Assembly: GCF_021049285.1 (NCBI RefSeq)
Contig: NZ_CP088017.1
Coordinates: forward strand, 310,001 to 374,000
Origin: Ruania halotolerans
GTDB taxonomy: Bacteria > Actinomycetota > Actinomycetes > Actinomycetales > Beutenbergiaceae
Length of the DNA: 64,000 bases
Direction of reading: 5' to 3'
Positions 43,425 through 51,045 of the stretch are shown piece by piece (position 1 is the first letter of the stretch; each line of letters begins with the position of its first letter). A model generated the notes under the pieces. The model searched no databases and had not been told where the DNA came from. It saw nothing but the letters and a program-made list of their open reading frames with translations. The translations under genes and the position numbers were made by a program.

Positions 43425-44353
43425 CGCCCTGTGCTCCCTTCGCGAAGGCGCGGATTGCTGATGCCATCGATGCCGAAGTTGATCAACGTCAGCGAGGTGG
43501 CGAACAGCGAGATGCACAGGCCGGGCGCCACCAGGAGCGCCCATTGCCCGGTGAGCAGGGCGTTGGAGTTCTGTGCCCAGAAGAGCATCGTTCCCCAGCT
43601 CACCACGGTGCTATCGCCCAGGCCGAGGAACTCCAGCCCTGCCTCGGCGAGAATTGCCGCCGTGGCCGAACCGAAGAACCCGCCGGCGATGATGGAGGTC
43701 ATATTCGGCAGGATCTCGCGGAAGATGATCCGGCCCGGGCGCTCGCCGGAGAACCGGGCGGCCGTCACGAAGTCCCGGGAGCGCAGCGAACTGGTCTGGC
43801 TGCGCAGCACCCGGGCCCCCCAGGCCCAGCCGGTGATCGCGATGACCACGATGATGATCGAGATGCCGCCGTTGCTCAGATAGGTGGCGATCACGATCAT
43901 CAGCGGCAGCCCGGGGATCACCAGGAACAGGTTGACCACGAAGTTGATCACCTCGCCGAGCCAGCCAGTCACATACCCCCAGCTCAGCCCGACCAGGACC
44001 GCGATGGCGGTGGCGATACCGCCCGCACCGAACCCGACCAGCACGCTGATCCGGGCTCCGTAGATGATCTGGCTGAGTACGTCCTCACCGGCCGCAGTGG
44101 TGCCGAGCCAGTGCGCACTGGTGGGGTCGAGGTTGCGTTCGAAGGTGTTGTCCGTGGGGGAGTAGGGCGCCACCAGTGGCGCCAGGGCGGCCATCAGGAG
44201 GAAAACGCCCAACAGAATCAGGCCGGCCCGGGCCTTGCGGTTCCCCCAGATGGTGCGCATCGCACGGGAGAGGCCGGCGAAGGTGCCGGGGCCGTCCTGG
44301 TCGGGTTCGACGGCGGTCGGCGCGAGGGCGCTGGAACTGGTGTTCTGGCTCAT
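43421..44353 (-). CDS. ABC transporter permease, DppC/OppC type
   Basis: 310 residues from the ATG at 44353. A cytoplasmic N-terminal stretch leads to the first membrane helix near residue 45, the G-T-T-A-A-G-E-D-V-L-S motif typical of DppC follows near residue 85, and about five more helices complete it. The G-A-R-V-L-R-S-Q loop and the later F-L-G-L-G-D segment also fit the family. It overlaps both neighbours by 4 nt, consistent with one transporter unit. Confidence 0.92.
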   Translation of the reverse strand: MSQNTSSSALAPTAVEPDQDGPGTFAGLSRAMRTIWGNRKARAGLILLGVFLLMAALAPLVAPYSPTDNTFERNLDPTSAHWLGTTAAGEDVLSQIIYGARISVLVGFGAGGIATAIAVLVGLSWGYVTGWLGEVINFVVNLFLVIPGLPLMIVIATYLSNGGISIIIVVIAITGWAWGARVLRSQTSSLRSRDFVTAARFSGERPGRIIFREILPNMTSIIAGGFFGSATAAILAEAGLEFLGLGDSTVVSWGTMLFWAQNSNALLTGQWALLVAPGLCISLFATSLTLINFGIDGISNPRLREGSTGR

Positions 44354-45330
44354 CGTCGGGTCCTTGGGTCGAGTACGCCGTAGAGCAGGTCGACGATGAG
44401 GTTCGCCACCAGCACGCTGACGGTGATCATCAGGAAGAGGGCCTGCATGAGCGGGTAGTCCTGCCCGATCACGGAGTTGAAGAGCAGGTAGCCGATGCCG
44501 GGATACTGGAAGACCTGCTCCACCAGGATCGATCCGCCGACCACGCCGCCGAGGGCGAGGCCGAAGCCGGTGAGATTCGGCAGGATCGCGTTGCGGGCCG
44601 CGTAGCGCAGTGCCACGGTGCGACCGCGCAGCCCGTTCGCCTCGGCGAAGGTCACGTAGTCCTCGCCGAGGGTATTGATCATGGCGTTGCGCATCCCGAT
44701 GATCCAGCCGCCCAGGGAGGTCACGAGCATCGTGACCGCCGGCAGGATGGCGTGATAGAGCGCATCGCCGATGAATGTCAGGCTCCACTCGGGCCAGGCG
44801 GTCGGGGAGAAGGCACCGGAGGTGGGGAACCAGTGCAGGCCGTACCCAAGGAAGAACAACAGCAGCAGCGCCGTCCAGAAGTACGGGAAGGTGTTGATGA
44901 AGCTCCCCGAGACAGTCGGCAGTGCATCGAGCCAGCTACCGCGCCGCCACGCGGCGAGCACCCCGAGAAGGGTTCCGAGGCAGAACGCCAGCACGGTCAC
45001 CGCACCCACCAGAATCAGGGTGTAGGGGAGGGCATCGCCCACCAGCTCCGCTACCGGCTGCGGGTAGAACGTGTACGAGACGCCGAAGTCGAGCCGGACC
45101 ACCTGCCCGAGATAGGTGAGGTACTGCTCGATCAGGTTGCCGTCCGGGATGCCGAGCTGGGCTTCCACGGCCGCCCGGGTGGCCTCGTCGACGGGGCCAT
45201 TCTGGGCGAGCCGGGCGACCGCGGCGTCTGCCGGATCGCCCGGCATCATCCGGGGCAGAGCGAAGTTCAGCGTGACGGCGGCCCACAGGGTGAGGGCGAA
45301 CAGGCCGAACCTGCGTAGTGCATACCGCAT
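44350..45330 (-). CDS. ABC transporter permease, DppB/OppB type
   Basis: 326 residues from the ATG at 45330. The first helix starts at residue 5; the N-terminal P-G-D-P-A-D motif and the later E-A-N-G-L-R-G-R-T-V loop (the EAA-like ATPase contact) are typical of DppB. About six membrane segments. It follows the binding protein by 5 nt and overlaps DppC by 4 nt. Confidence 0.92.
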   Translation of the reverse strand: MRYALRRFGLFALTLWAAVTLNFALPRMMPGDPADAAVARLAQNGPVDEATRAAVEAQLGIPDGNLIEQYLTYLGQVVRLDFGVSYTFYPQPVAELVGDALPYTLILVGAVTVLAFCLGTLLGVLAAWRRGSWLDALPTVSGSFINTFPYFWTALLLLFFLGYGLHWFPTSGAFSPTAWPEWSLTFIGDALYHAILPAVTMLVTSLGGWIIGMRNAMINTLGEDYVTFAEANGLRGRTVALRYAARNAILPNLTGFGLALGGVVGGSILVEQVFQYPGIGYLLFNSVIGQDYPLMQALFLMITVSVLVANLIVDLLYGVLDPRTRR

Positions 45331-45335
45331 CGGCT

Positions 45336-47033
45336 CTACTGGACCGGCTCGAGTCGAGTCAGGATCAGCAGTGGGGCCGAATCCCAGGTCTGCGGCGAGG
45401 CGTAGGGATCCTCCGCGCTGGGCCAGCCGGTGAAGCGGCCATCGTTGAACAACCCCCACATTCCGCCGTGGTAGACGGCGATTCCTGGAAGCTCATCAAA
45501 CATCAGATGCTGCAGTTCACCGATGATCCGCTCCTGCTCCGCCTCCTCCACTGCGGATCGATACGCCACGAGGAGGTCATCGGCCTCCTGGGACTGGTAC
45601 CGAATCCGGTTGTTCTGCGTGGTCTCCCCGTTTGGGGCATAGAACTCGCTGGAAAGCAGGGAGTTGTAGGAGGCGTAGGGATCACCGCCGCCGAGCCCGC
45701 CACCGAAGGCCATCTCGTAGTCGCCGCTGCTCAGGTTGGCCTCGTAGGCAGCCGCCTGCGGGGAGTTGATGTCCACCTCGATGCCGATCTCGGCCAGCTG
45801 GCGCTGGATCTCCTGCACGGCACGGAGCCAGTCGGTGTATCCATTCGGTGTGGTGATCGCGAATGTGAACGGCTGACCGTCCGGGGTGCGCATCGTGCTG
45901 CCGTCGTGGGTGAATCCAGCCTGTTCGAATGCGGCGATCGCGGCATCGGCATCCTGGGCGATGATGCCGCTGTCCGGGATGTCCTCAGCGAGGAGTTCTT
46001 CGTGGTTGGGCAGCAGCAGGCCGGTCTGGCTGGCTGCGTCCATGTATCCCTCGGACGCCACCTCGGCGATCCTGCCCTTGTCCAGGGCCAGCGCGATACC
46101 CCGGCGCACGTGCACGTCGTCGAATGGCTGCACGTCATGGTTGGGCAGCAGTCCGAGAACGCCGCCGGGAGGGAACCAGTACGTGTTGTTCTCATCGGCG
46201 CCGACCCAGGTGTTCTCCACATCGCTCATGAAGGAGTAGCCCCAGTCGAAGTTCCCGTTGACGATGTCGAGCTGTTCGGTTGCGGAGGGGAGCACGATCT
46301 GGTCGATCGCCACTTCGCCCCAATAATCGGGGTTGCGGTCCATCGTGTACTGCTGCGGAGTGAAGTTCCCTAGGGTGAAGGGACCGGTGCCGACGGGTTC
46401 GGTGTTGGCCCAGGTGTCCGGCGCGTCCTGCTCGGCCCAGATGTGCTCGGGCACGATCAAGGTCTGCCCGATGACGGGCAGGGCAGGAGTGTCGTCGCCC
46501 TGCAGGTGGAATGTGATCATGGTGTCGGTGGTTTCCACGGACTCGATGCGGTTCCATGCCCCGCGGGTGTCGAGTGCCGGGTACTCCTGGATCAACTCGA
46601 ACGTGAAGGCGATGTCCTCGGTGGTGAGCGGTTCGCCGTCGGTCCAGGTGACACCTTCGCGCAGGGTCATCTCAATGGTGGCCGGGTCCGGTTGCTCCCA
46701 GGATTCGGCGAGCCACGGCACCTGTTCGGCGTCCAGCGGGTTCACCATGATCAGCGGTTCGTAGATGTAGCTGGTGGCGCTGCGCTTGTTCTGCAGGTAC
46801 GGGTTGAAGTTCTCCTCGAATGTGGGTGAGCCCTTATCCGCGGCGAGCATGAGCGTGGCATCGCCCTCGCCTCCGCCACCCGATCCGCCTGGACCATCGC
46901 CGCTGCATCCGGCGAGAACGAGGGCGACCGCAACAGCGCATGCGGCCAAGCCGGTCGGGCGCCGCCGGTCCGTGCGAGCGCCGAGTCGTTGTGTCCGAGT
47001 ACGCGATGTGCGCGCCCACTGCCATGTAGCCAC
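45336..47033 (-). CDS. Solute-binding lipoprotein of a Dpp/Opp-type ABC transporter (SBP family 5)
   Basis: 565 residues from the GTG at 47033, with GAGGA about 8 nt upstream. A long basic N-terminus (R-R-R-P) precedes a hydrophobic segment and lipobox L-V-L-A-G-C. The mature protein has SBP_bac_5 features such as W-L-A-E-S-W-E and the later P-D-Y-W-G-E-V-A-I-D region. Ligand unknown. Because a LacI regulator, GH1 enzyme and sulfatase share the locus, an oligosaccharide ligand is more likely than a peptide; relatives in Thermotoga and archaea bind oligosaccharides. First gene of the operon. Confidence 0.9.
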   Translation of the reverse strand: MATWQWARTSRTRTQRLGARTDRRRPTGLAACAVAVALVLAGCSGDGPGGSGGGGEGDATLMLAADKGSPTFEENFNPYLQNKRSATSYIYEPLIMVNPLDAEQVPWLAESWEQPDPATIEMTLREGVTWTDGEPLTTEDIAFTFELIQEYPALDTRGAWNRIESVETTDTMITFHLQGDDTPALPVIGQTLIVPEHIWAEQDAPDTWANTEPVGTGPFTLGNFTPQQYTMDRNPDYWGEVAIDQIVLPSATEQLDIVNGNFDWGYSFMSDVENTWVGADENNTYWFPPGGVLGLLPNHDVQPFDDVHVRRGIALALDKGRIAEVASEGYMDAASQTGLLLPNHEELLAEDIPDSGIIAQDADAAIAAFEQAGFTHDGSTMRTPDGQPFTFAITTPNGYTDWLRAVQEIQRQLAEIGIEVDINSPQAAAYEANLSSGDYEMAFGGGLGGGDPYASYNSLLSSEFYAPNGETTQNNRIRYQSQEADDLLVAYRSAVEEAEQERIIGELQHLMFDELPGIAVYHGGMWGLFNDGRFTGWPSAEDPYASPQTWDSAPLLILTRLEPVQ

Positions 47034-47131
47034 TGGCCCATCCTCACGTCGTTGTCGCCATTGTCGCGCCGCGTCTCTGCGTGGCGATCGGCGTCCACCT
47101 CATCGTGCCGTTCGTCTCGCACCGTTGCGCT

Positions 47132-47161
47132 CTCAGCAATGTATGCGCATACATTGCTGAG
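47132..47161. promoter_or_regulatory. 30-bp perfect palindrome, probable LacI-family operator
   Basis: Thirty bases form a perfect palindrome whose inner 18 bases are AATGTATGCGCATACATT. Allowing a 2-nt bulge, a further TTGCG / CGCAA pairing extends it to about 47124-47166. The inner TGTATGCGCATACA has the TG...CG...CA frame of many LacI-type operators. It lies about 100 nt upstream of the binding-protein start and 130 nt upstream of the divergent small gene. A LacI gene sits 400 nt away. Binding by that protein is inferred. Confidence 0.7.
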
Positions 47162-47292
47162 CGCAAGAGGTGATCTCGATCGGTGCGGTGGTTCCCGGTA
47201 GCACGAGGTAGGCATGACGCTCGATCACAGCAGATGCGTGGTATCGGTGCCCATGTGAGCCTGGAGGCACGAACGAGAGGAAGGCGGAGGAG

Positions 47293-47562
47293 ATGCCCAC
47301 GAGCGATCCCGGACCCAGCGTCAAGGACGATGAGCTGTACGAGAAGTTGCGGGGGGAGGGGAACTCCAAGGAGAAGTCGGCACGTATCGCGAATGCAGCG
47401 GCGGCCTCCTCGCGCAGTGACATCGGCCGCAAGGGTGGCCACTCTGATGCGTACGAGGACTGGACCGTCGATGAACTCCACGACCGTGCCGCGGAGGTTG
47501 GAATCGAGGGCCGGTCCACCATGAAGAAGGATGAGTTGATCGAGGCGTTGCGGCAGTCGTGA
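47293..47562 (+). CDS. Small Rho N-terminus-like protein
   Basis: 89 residues. The C-terminal half (W-T-V-D-E-L-H-D-R-A-A-E-V-G, then M-K-K-D-E-L-I-E-A-L-R) matches the short helix-extended-helix motif found at the N-terminus of Rho and in many small actinobacterial proteins. The N-terminal half (S-A-R-I-A-N-A-A, R-K-G-G-H) is highly charged and resembles the DUF7218-type plasmid-stability/desiccation-style small proteins. The start at 47293 is preceded by AGGAAGG at 8 nt. Role unknown; convergent with the LacI gene, with an 8-nt gap. Confidence 0.8.
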   Translation: MPTSDPGPSVKDDELYEKLRGEGNSKEKSARIANAAAASSRSDIGRKGGHSDAYEDWTVDELHDRAAEVGIEGRSTMKKDELIEALRQS

Positions 47563-47570
47563 GGTGGCGA

Positions 47571-48647
47571 TCAACCAGGGGGGCAGCTGCCGCGGAGCAG
47601 CACGTCCACCGGTAGTTCGATCGCTCGCGGGGGTAGGTCCCGATCCTCTAGGCGGGTGATGATCGCCTCCATCGCCGTCTCGCCGAGTTGGGCCATCGGT
47701 TGTCGCACGGTGGTCAACCGGGGTGTGCTGTACCTGCCGGCGTCGATGCCGTCGAAGCCGGTCACCACGCAGTCTTCGGGCACGCGCACCCCCGCCTCGG
47801 CGAGCGCGGCCAGGGCGCCGAGGGCACTCTGATCGTTGGCCGCCACCACGGCACCAGGGACGCCGCGGTCGAGGAACTCGGCGACGGCGGCGCGGCCACC
47901 CGGTTCAGTGAACTCCGCCCCTGCGTGATGGACCTCGGGCAGGTCGGCGGGAACCGCGTCGCGGAAGCCTTCGGCCCGTGCCGCCGCATCCGGAGACGTG
48001 TCTGGTCCGTCCAGGTACAGCAGTGGACCCGGCGGCTTCACGGCGAGTACGTGCGCTGCCAGAGCCCGCATCCCGCCGCGGTTGTCCACGCTGACCCGGT
48101 CCACTTCGTCAGGGGTGTCCCCAGCCAGCACCACGAGGGGGAGTCGCCGGGCAGCACGCCTGATCAGCGCGTCGTCCAGGGTGGAGGCGAGTACGGCAAG
48201 TCCATCCACCCGACCGGAAATGTCGTCCAGGACGACGTCACGGCTCATCCCACGGCCGGCGGTGATCATCAGCGCGTACCCGGCCCGCCAGGCGGCATCT
48301 TCGGCGCCGCGCAGGATCTCGTCGAAGTACAGCTGGTGGGCGTGCCCGGCGCGCATGCCCTCGCGGTCGTCCACGAACGCCACGTCACCGGTGGCCGTGG
48401 AGACCATCGGTGGCTCGGGTTCGCGCTCGCTCTCCCCGGGTAGCAGGAGACCCAGCACCCTCGTGCGGCGCCCGGCGAGGCCTCGCGCGCTCGCACTCGG
48501 GACGTACCCGAGCTCGCGTACGGCGGTCAGGACGCGTTCCCGGGTGGACTCGCGCACGGTCTGCGGACCCTGGAGCACGCGGGAGACCGTGGCGATGGAG
48601 ACGCCCGCGCGGTTCGCGACGTCGTAGACGGTCGGCTGCTTGCGCAT
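47571..48647 (-). CDS. LacI family transcriptional regulator of the Dpp-GH1-sulfatase locus
   Basis: 358 residues from the ATG at 48647. N-terminal helix-turn-helix (T-V-Y-D-V-A-N-R-A-G-V-S-I-A-T-V) and hinge, then an effector domain ending with G-F-D-G-I-D near residue 295. A stretch of about 35 residues (Glu/Pro-rich) between the DNA-binding domain and the effector domain is longer than usual. Adjacent, convergent and separated from the palindrome at 47132-47161 only by a small gene; it is the obvious regulator of the transporter operon. Confidence 0.9.
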   Translation of the reverse strand: MRKQPTVYDVANRAGVSIATVSRVLQGPQTVRESTRERVLTAVRELGYVPSASARGLAGRRTRVLGLLLPGESEREPEPPMVSTATGDVAFVDDREGMRAGHAHQLYFDEILRGAEDAAWRAGYALMITAGRGMSRDVVLDDISGRVDGLAVLASTLDDALIRRAARRLPLVVLAGDTPDEVDRVSVDNRGGMRALAAHVLAVKPPGPLLYLDGPDTSPDAAARAEGFRDAVPADLPEVHHAGAEFTEPGGRAAVAEFLDRGVPGAVVAANDQSALGALAALAEAGVRVPEDCVVTGFDGIDAGRYSTPRLTTVRQPMAQLGETAMEAIITRLEDRDLPPRAIELPVDVLLRGSCPPG

Positions 48648-48864
48648 GGCGTGACCTCCTTTCCTGCCGTGTTCCCGGGTGCGGTCTGCCGATCATCGTA
48701 CGGGCGGTGATCGACACCGCGGCTCGACGCGATCGTCACCTGGGTGACGGTGGCCTCAGTGTCGGCGACAGCAACGTCACCGTCGCGCGCGACGGGTCGC
48801 CCTGGCGTACCGGCGGACATGTCGCCCGCACGGACAGGTCACGCTCGCGTGCAACGGGGCAGCC

Positions 48865-49881
48865 TCATGCGAACCGGATCGCCCGTTGAAGCCGGGTGCG
48901 TTGGTCGAAGACTTGGTCCTCGGTGAGGATCGGCACCCCGGGTAGCCCGACTGTCACGGTGCCAGCCACAGCGCTGCGGCGGATCGCGAATCGGGGGACG
49001 CCGCGGCTGCTGCCGAGGGGTAGCGCCATGGCCTCGAGTTGGGAGTCCGCCACGACCACGAGCACCGCGGCGTGCCGGACGCCCCAGCTCCGACTCACCC
49101 GGGCGCGGCGGGTGAGTGCTTTCACGGGCCGCGCACCCGGGGGGAGCCCATCGCTGACGAGCTCCTTGCCCTTGCGGCGCACGGGTGCGCCCCAGTCCTC
49201 GGACTGGGCGATGATCAACCCGGTCGGGCCGAGGATCACATGGTCCAGTTTGGCTGGGTCCGTTCTCGGGGCGTCAGCATCGCTACTCCAGTCGCCGTGG
49301 CCACGTGCGGTGGCCACATCGTGCCAGATCGTGAAGGCCGAACTCAGAGTGGCGAGTGCGCGGGCGGTAGCTTCCTCGGCACGCGCGTCGGCGAGCGCAT
49401 GCTGGATCTCACGCGGGGCGCGGGCAACCAGCGAAGGATCATAGGGATCGGCGATATCGACCCCGCGCCCTACCCATTCGCGCAGGAGCGTGAGGTATCG
49501 CTCTTGTGACCACCCGCCAGGGTGGCCGTGGCTACGGGCCTTCGCGCGCGGGCGAGTCCCACCCGAGGCGCGCCCAGCGGTCCAGACCCGTGGGCCGTCG
49601 TCGTGCGTGCTTGGCGGTGGCGCGCTGCTACGGGCGCGGCCCGACGAGGCGGGCGACCGCCTGGCCTCGGCCGTGCGCATGTCGTATGCGCGCCGAGCTA
49701 CGGGTGTACCCACCAACGCCCAGGCTTGCTGCACCTCGTGGAAGACTTCCGCGTTGCCGCCGGTGTCCGGATGCGTCTCACGCAGGCGGCGTCGATAGGC
49801 GCGGCGGAGCAACTCGGCAGGTGCGTCATGAGGCACCCCGAGGACTTCGTACGGCGTGCCGCCGGAGCGAGCGTCGGTCAC
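48865..49881 (-). CDS. DnaJ-domain protein with NERD-type nuclease-related domain
   Basis: 338 residues. The J-domain occupies residues 11-68 with an intact H-P-D at about 37-39, so it could stimulate a DnaK. A Ser/Arg/Gly-rich linker follows, and residues about 155-320 form a NERD-like domain (T-I-W-H-D-V, D-H-V-I-L-G-P-T-G-L). NERD domains are suspected in DNA processing; no catalytic proof here. No G/F region or zinc fingers, so it is not a classical DnaJ. The 217-nt gap to the LacI gene has a short inverted repeat (CGTCACC 48734-48740 / GGTGACG 48743-48749) that might be a weak terminator. Confidence 0.85.
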   Translation of the reverse strand: MTDARSGGTPYEVLGVPHDAPAELLRRAYRRRLRETHPDTGGNAEVFHEVQQAWALVGTPVARRAYDMRTAEARRSPASSGRARSSAPPPSTHDDGPRVWTAGRASGGTRPRAKARSHGHPGGWSQERYLTLLREWVGRGVDIADPYDPSLVARAPREIQHALADARAEEATARALATLSSAFTIWHDVATARGHGDWSSDADAPRTDPAKLDHVILGPTGLIIAQSEDWGAPVRRKGKELVSDGLPPGARPVKALTRRARVSRSWGVRHAAVLVVVADSQLEAMALPLGSSRGVPRFAIRRSAVAGTVTVGLPGVPILTEDQVFDQRTRLQRAIRFA

Positions 49882-49969
49882 CTGAGGGGAGGGACTTTCC
49901 GTGGGGAACTGGGAGGATTGCTACGGCCACGGTACCCGGGCTGCGTCGTTGCCACGGCGGTCAGCGGGA

Positions 49970-50854
49970 TCACCACGCGTCGAGGTGGCGGTGCTGCGGC
50001 CCAGGAGGTGGGACGTACTCCTCGCGATTGGCCGGATCGAGGTAGGTGCGCGCGAAGGTCAATGAGGCCTGGAGGTCCGCTACCCGCTCCGCTGCCGTGC
50101 GGGCGCGCCGCGTCTGAATCTCGACCACCACGTCTCCGGCGAACTTGCGCCGGGTGAGTTCGCGCAGCAGGTCGGCACACGGCTGGTCACCGCGCCCGGG
50201 AACCAGGTGCTCGTCCATCATCGACGCCGTTCCGTCAGCCAGGTGCACGTGTGCCAGCCGGTCGCCGAACAGGTCGAGCAGGTCAAGGCTGTTCTGCCGC
50301 GCCACCGCGGCGTGCGAGACGTCCAGGGTTACCTGGTCGTAGTCGTGTTCAGTGGGGTCCCAGCCGGGGAGGTACGCCTTCATCTCGCGGTTACCACCGC
50401 GCCAGGGATACATGTTCTCGACGGCGATCGTCAGGTCCGGTTCGGCGTTCACCTCACGCACGTGCTCGGCGAACCCGCGGGCGTAGCGGTACTGCCAGCG
50501 GAAAGGCGGGTGCACCACGACTGTGCTCGCGCCGATCTCGCGTGCGAGATCAGCTGTCCTGTCCAGCTTGTCTCGGGGTGAAGGGCCCCACACGCGGCGG
50601 GAGAGCAGGATCGTGGGCGCGTGCACGCTGTGGATCGGGAGGTCGTAGCGCGAGCTGAGCCGCCGTAGGTGCTTCAGGTCCTGGCTGGTCGGGTCGGACC
50701 AGACCATCAGCTCCAAGCCGTCGTAACCGAGCTCTGCCGCGATCTCGAACGCATACGGCGTCTTTCGTGGGTAGACGCTCACGCTGGAAAGAGTGACGGG
50801 GATCCGGTGCGTGGGTGCTGTCGGTGGCTTCTCCGGCATCGTTTCCTCGGCCAT
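49970..50854 (-). CDS. Sugar phosphate isomerase/epimerase-like TIM-barrel protein
   Basis: 294 residues. A xylose-isomerase-like TIM barrel with the usual metal-ligand motifs: V-E-N-M (Glu), D-V-S-H (Asp, His), H-V-H-L-A-D (His) and V-E-I-Q (Glu). The family includes endonuclease IV-like and 3-dehydroshikimate or inosose enzymes; the specific reaction cannot be chosen. The start at the ATG 50854 leaves an unconserved Pro/Thr-rich stretch of 15 residues; a later start is possible. Confidence 0.85.
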   Translation of the reverse strand: MAEETMPEKPPTAPTHRIPVTLSSVSVYPRKTPYAFEIAAELGYDGLELMVWSDPTSQDLKHLRRLSSRYDLPIHSVHAPTILLSRRVWGPSPRDKLDRTADLAREIGASTVVVHPPFRWQYRYARGFAEHVREVNAEPDLTIAVENMYPWRGGNREMKAYLPGWDPTEHDYDQVTLDVSHAAVARQNSLDLLDLFGDRLAHVHLADGTASMMDEHLVPGRGDQPCADLLRELTRRKFAGDVVVEIQTRRARTAAERVADLQASLTFARTYLDPANREEYVPPPGPQHRHLDAW

Positions 50855-50976
50855 GCGAGCCAGACTAAACCCGGTCGCTGGAGGTTGCCTGAGAAGTCTG
50901 AGGTGGGCGGGGGTGGCAGACCAAAGTGATCCCTATTTGAGTGATGAGCATGTTGCGAATATAAGCGCAGACTGTC

Positions 50977-50995
50977 TAAGGTGAGCCTGGCCTAA
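50977..50995. promoter_or_regulatory. DtxR/IdeR-type iron box upstream of the heme operon
   Basis: TAAGGTGAGCCTGGCCTAA matches 16 of 19 positions of the IdeR/DtxR consensus TWAGGTWAGSCTWACCTWA. A degenerate second site runs on from it (51004-51012 TTGCCTTAG as a half site). A -35-like TTGCGA at 50953-50958 puts the box over the -10, the standard place for iron-dependent repression. It precedes htaA by 50 nt. Confidence 0.75.
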
Positions 50996-51045
50996 GTGAG
51001 GGTTGCCTTAGTGGGGCACCCCGGGCTGCCAACTCTGGAGACCTC

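Noticed and set aside
48734-48749. CGTCACC/GGTGACG inverted repeat as a second operator of the LacI gene
   Set aside because: Shares nothing with the 30-bp palindrome and has only 7-bp arms. Could be a weak terminator for the DnaJ-NERD gene; not claimed as an operator.
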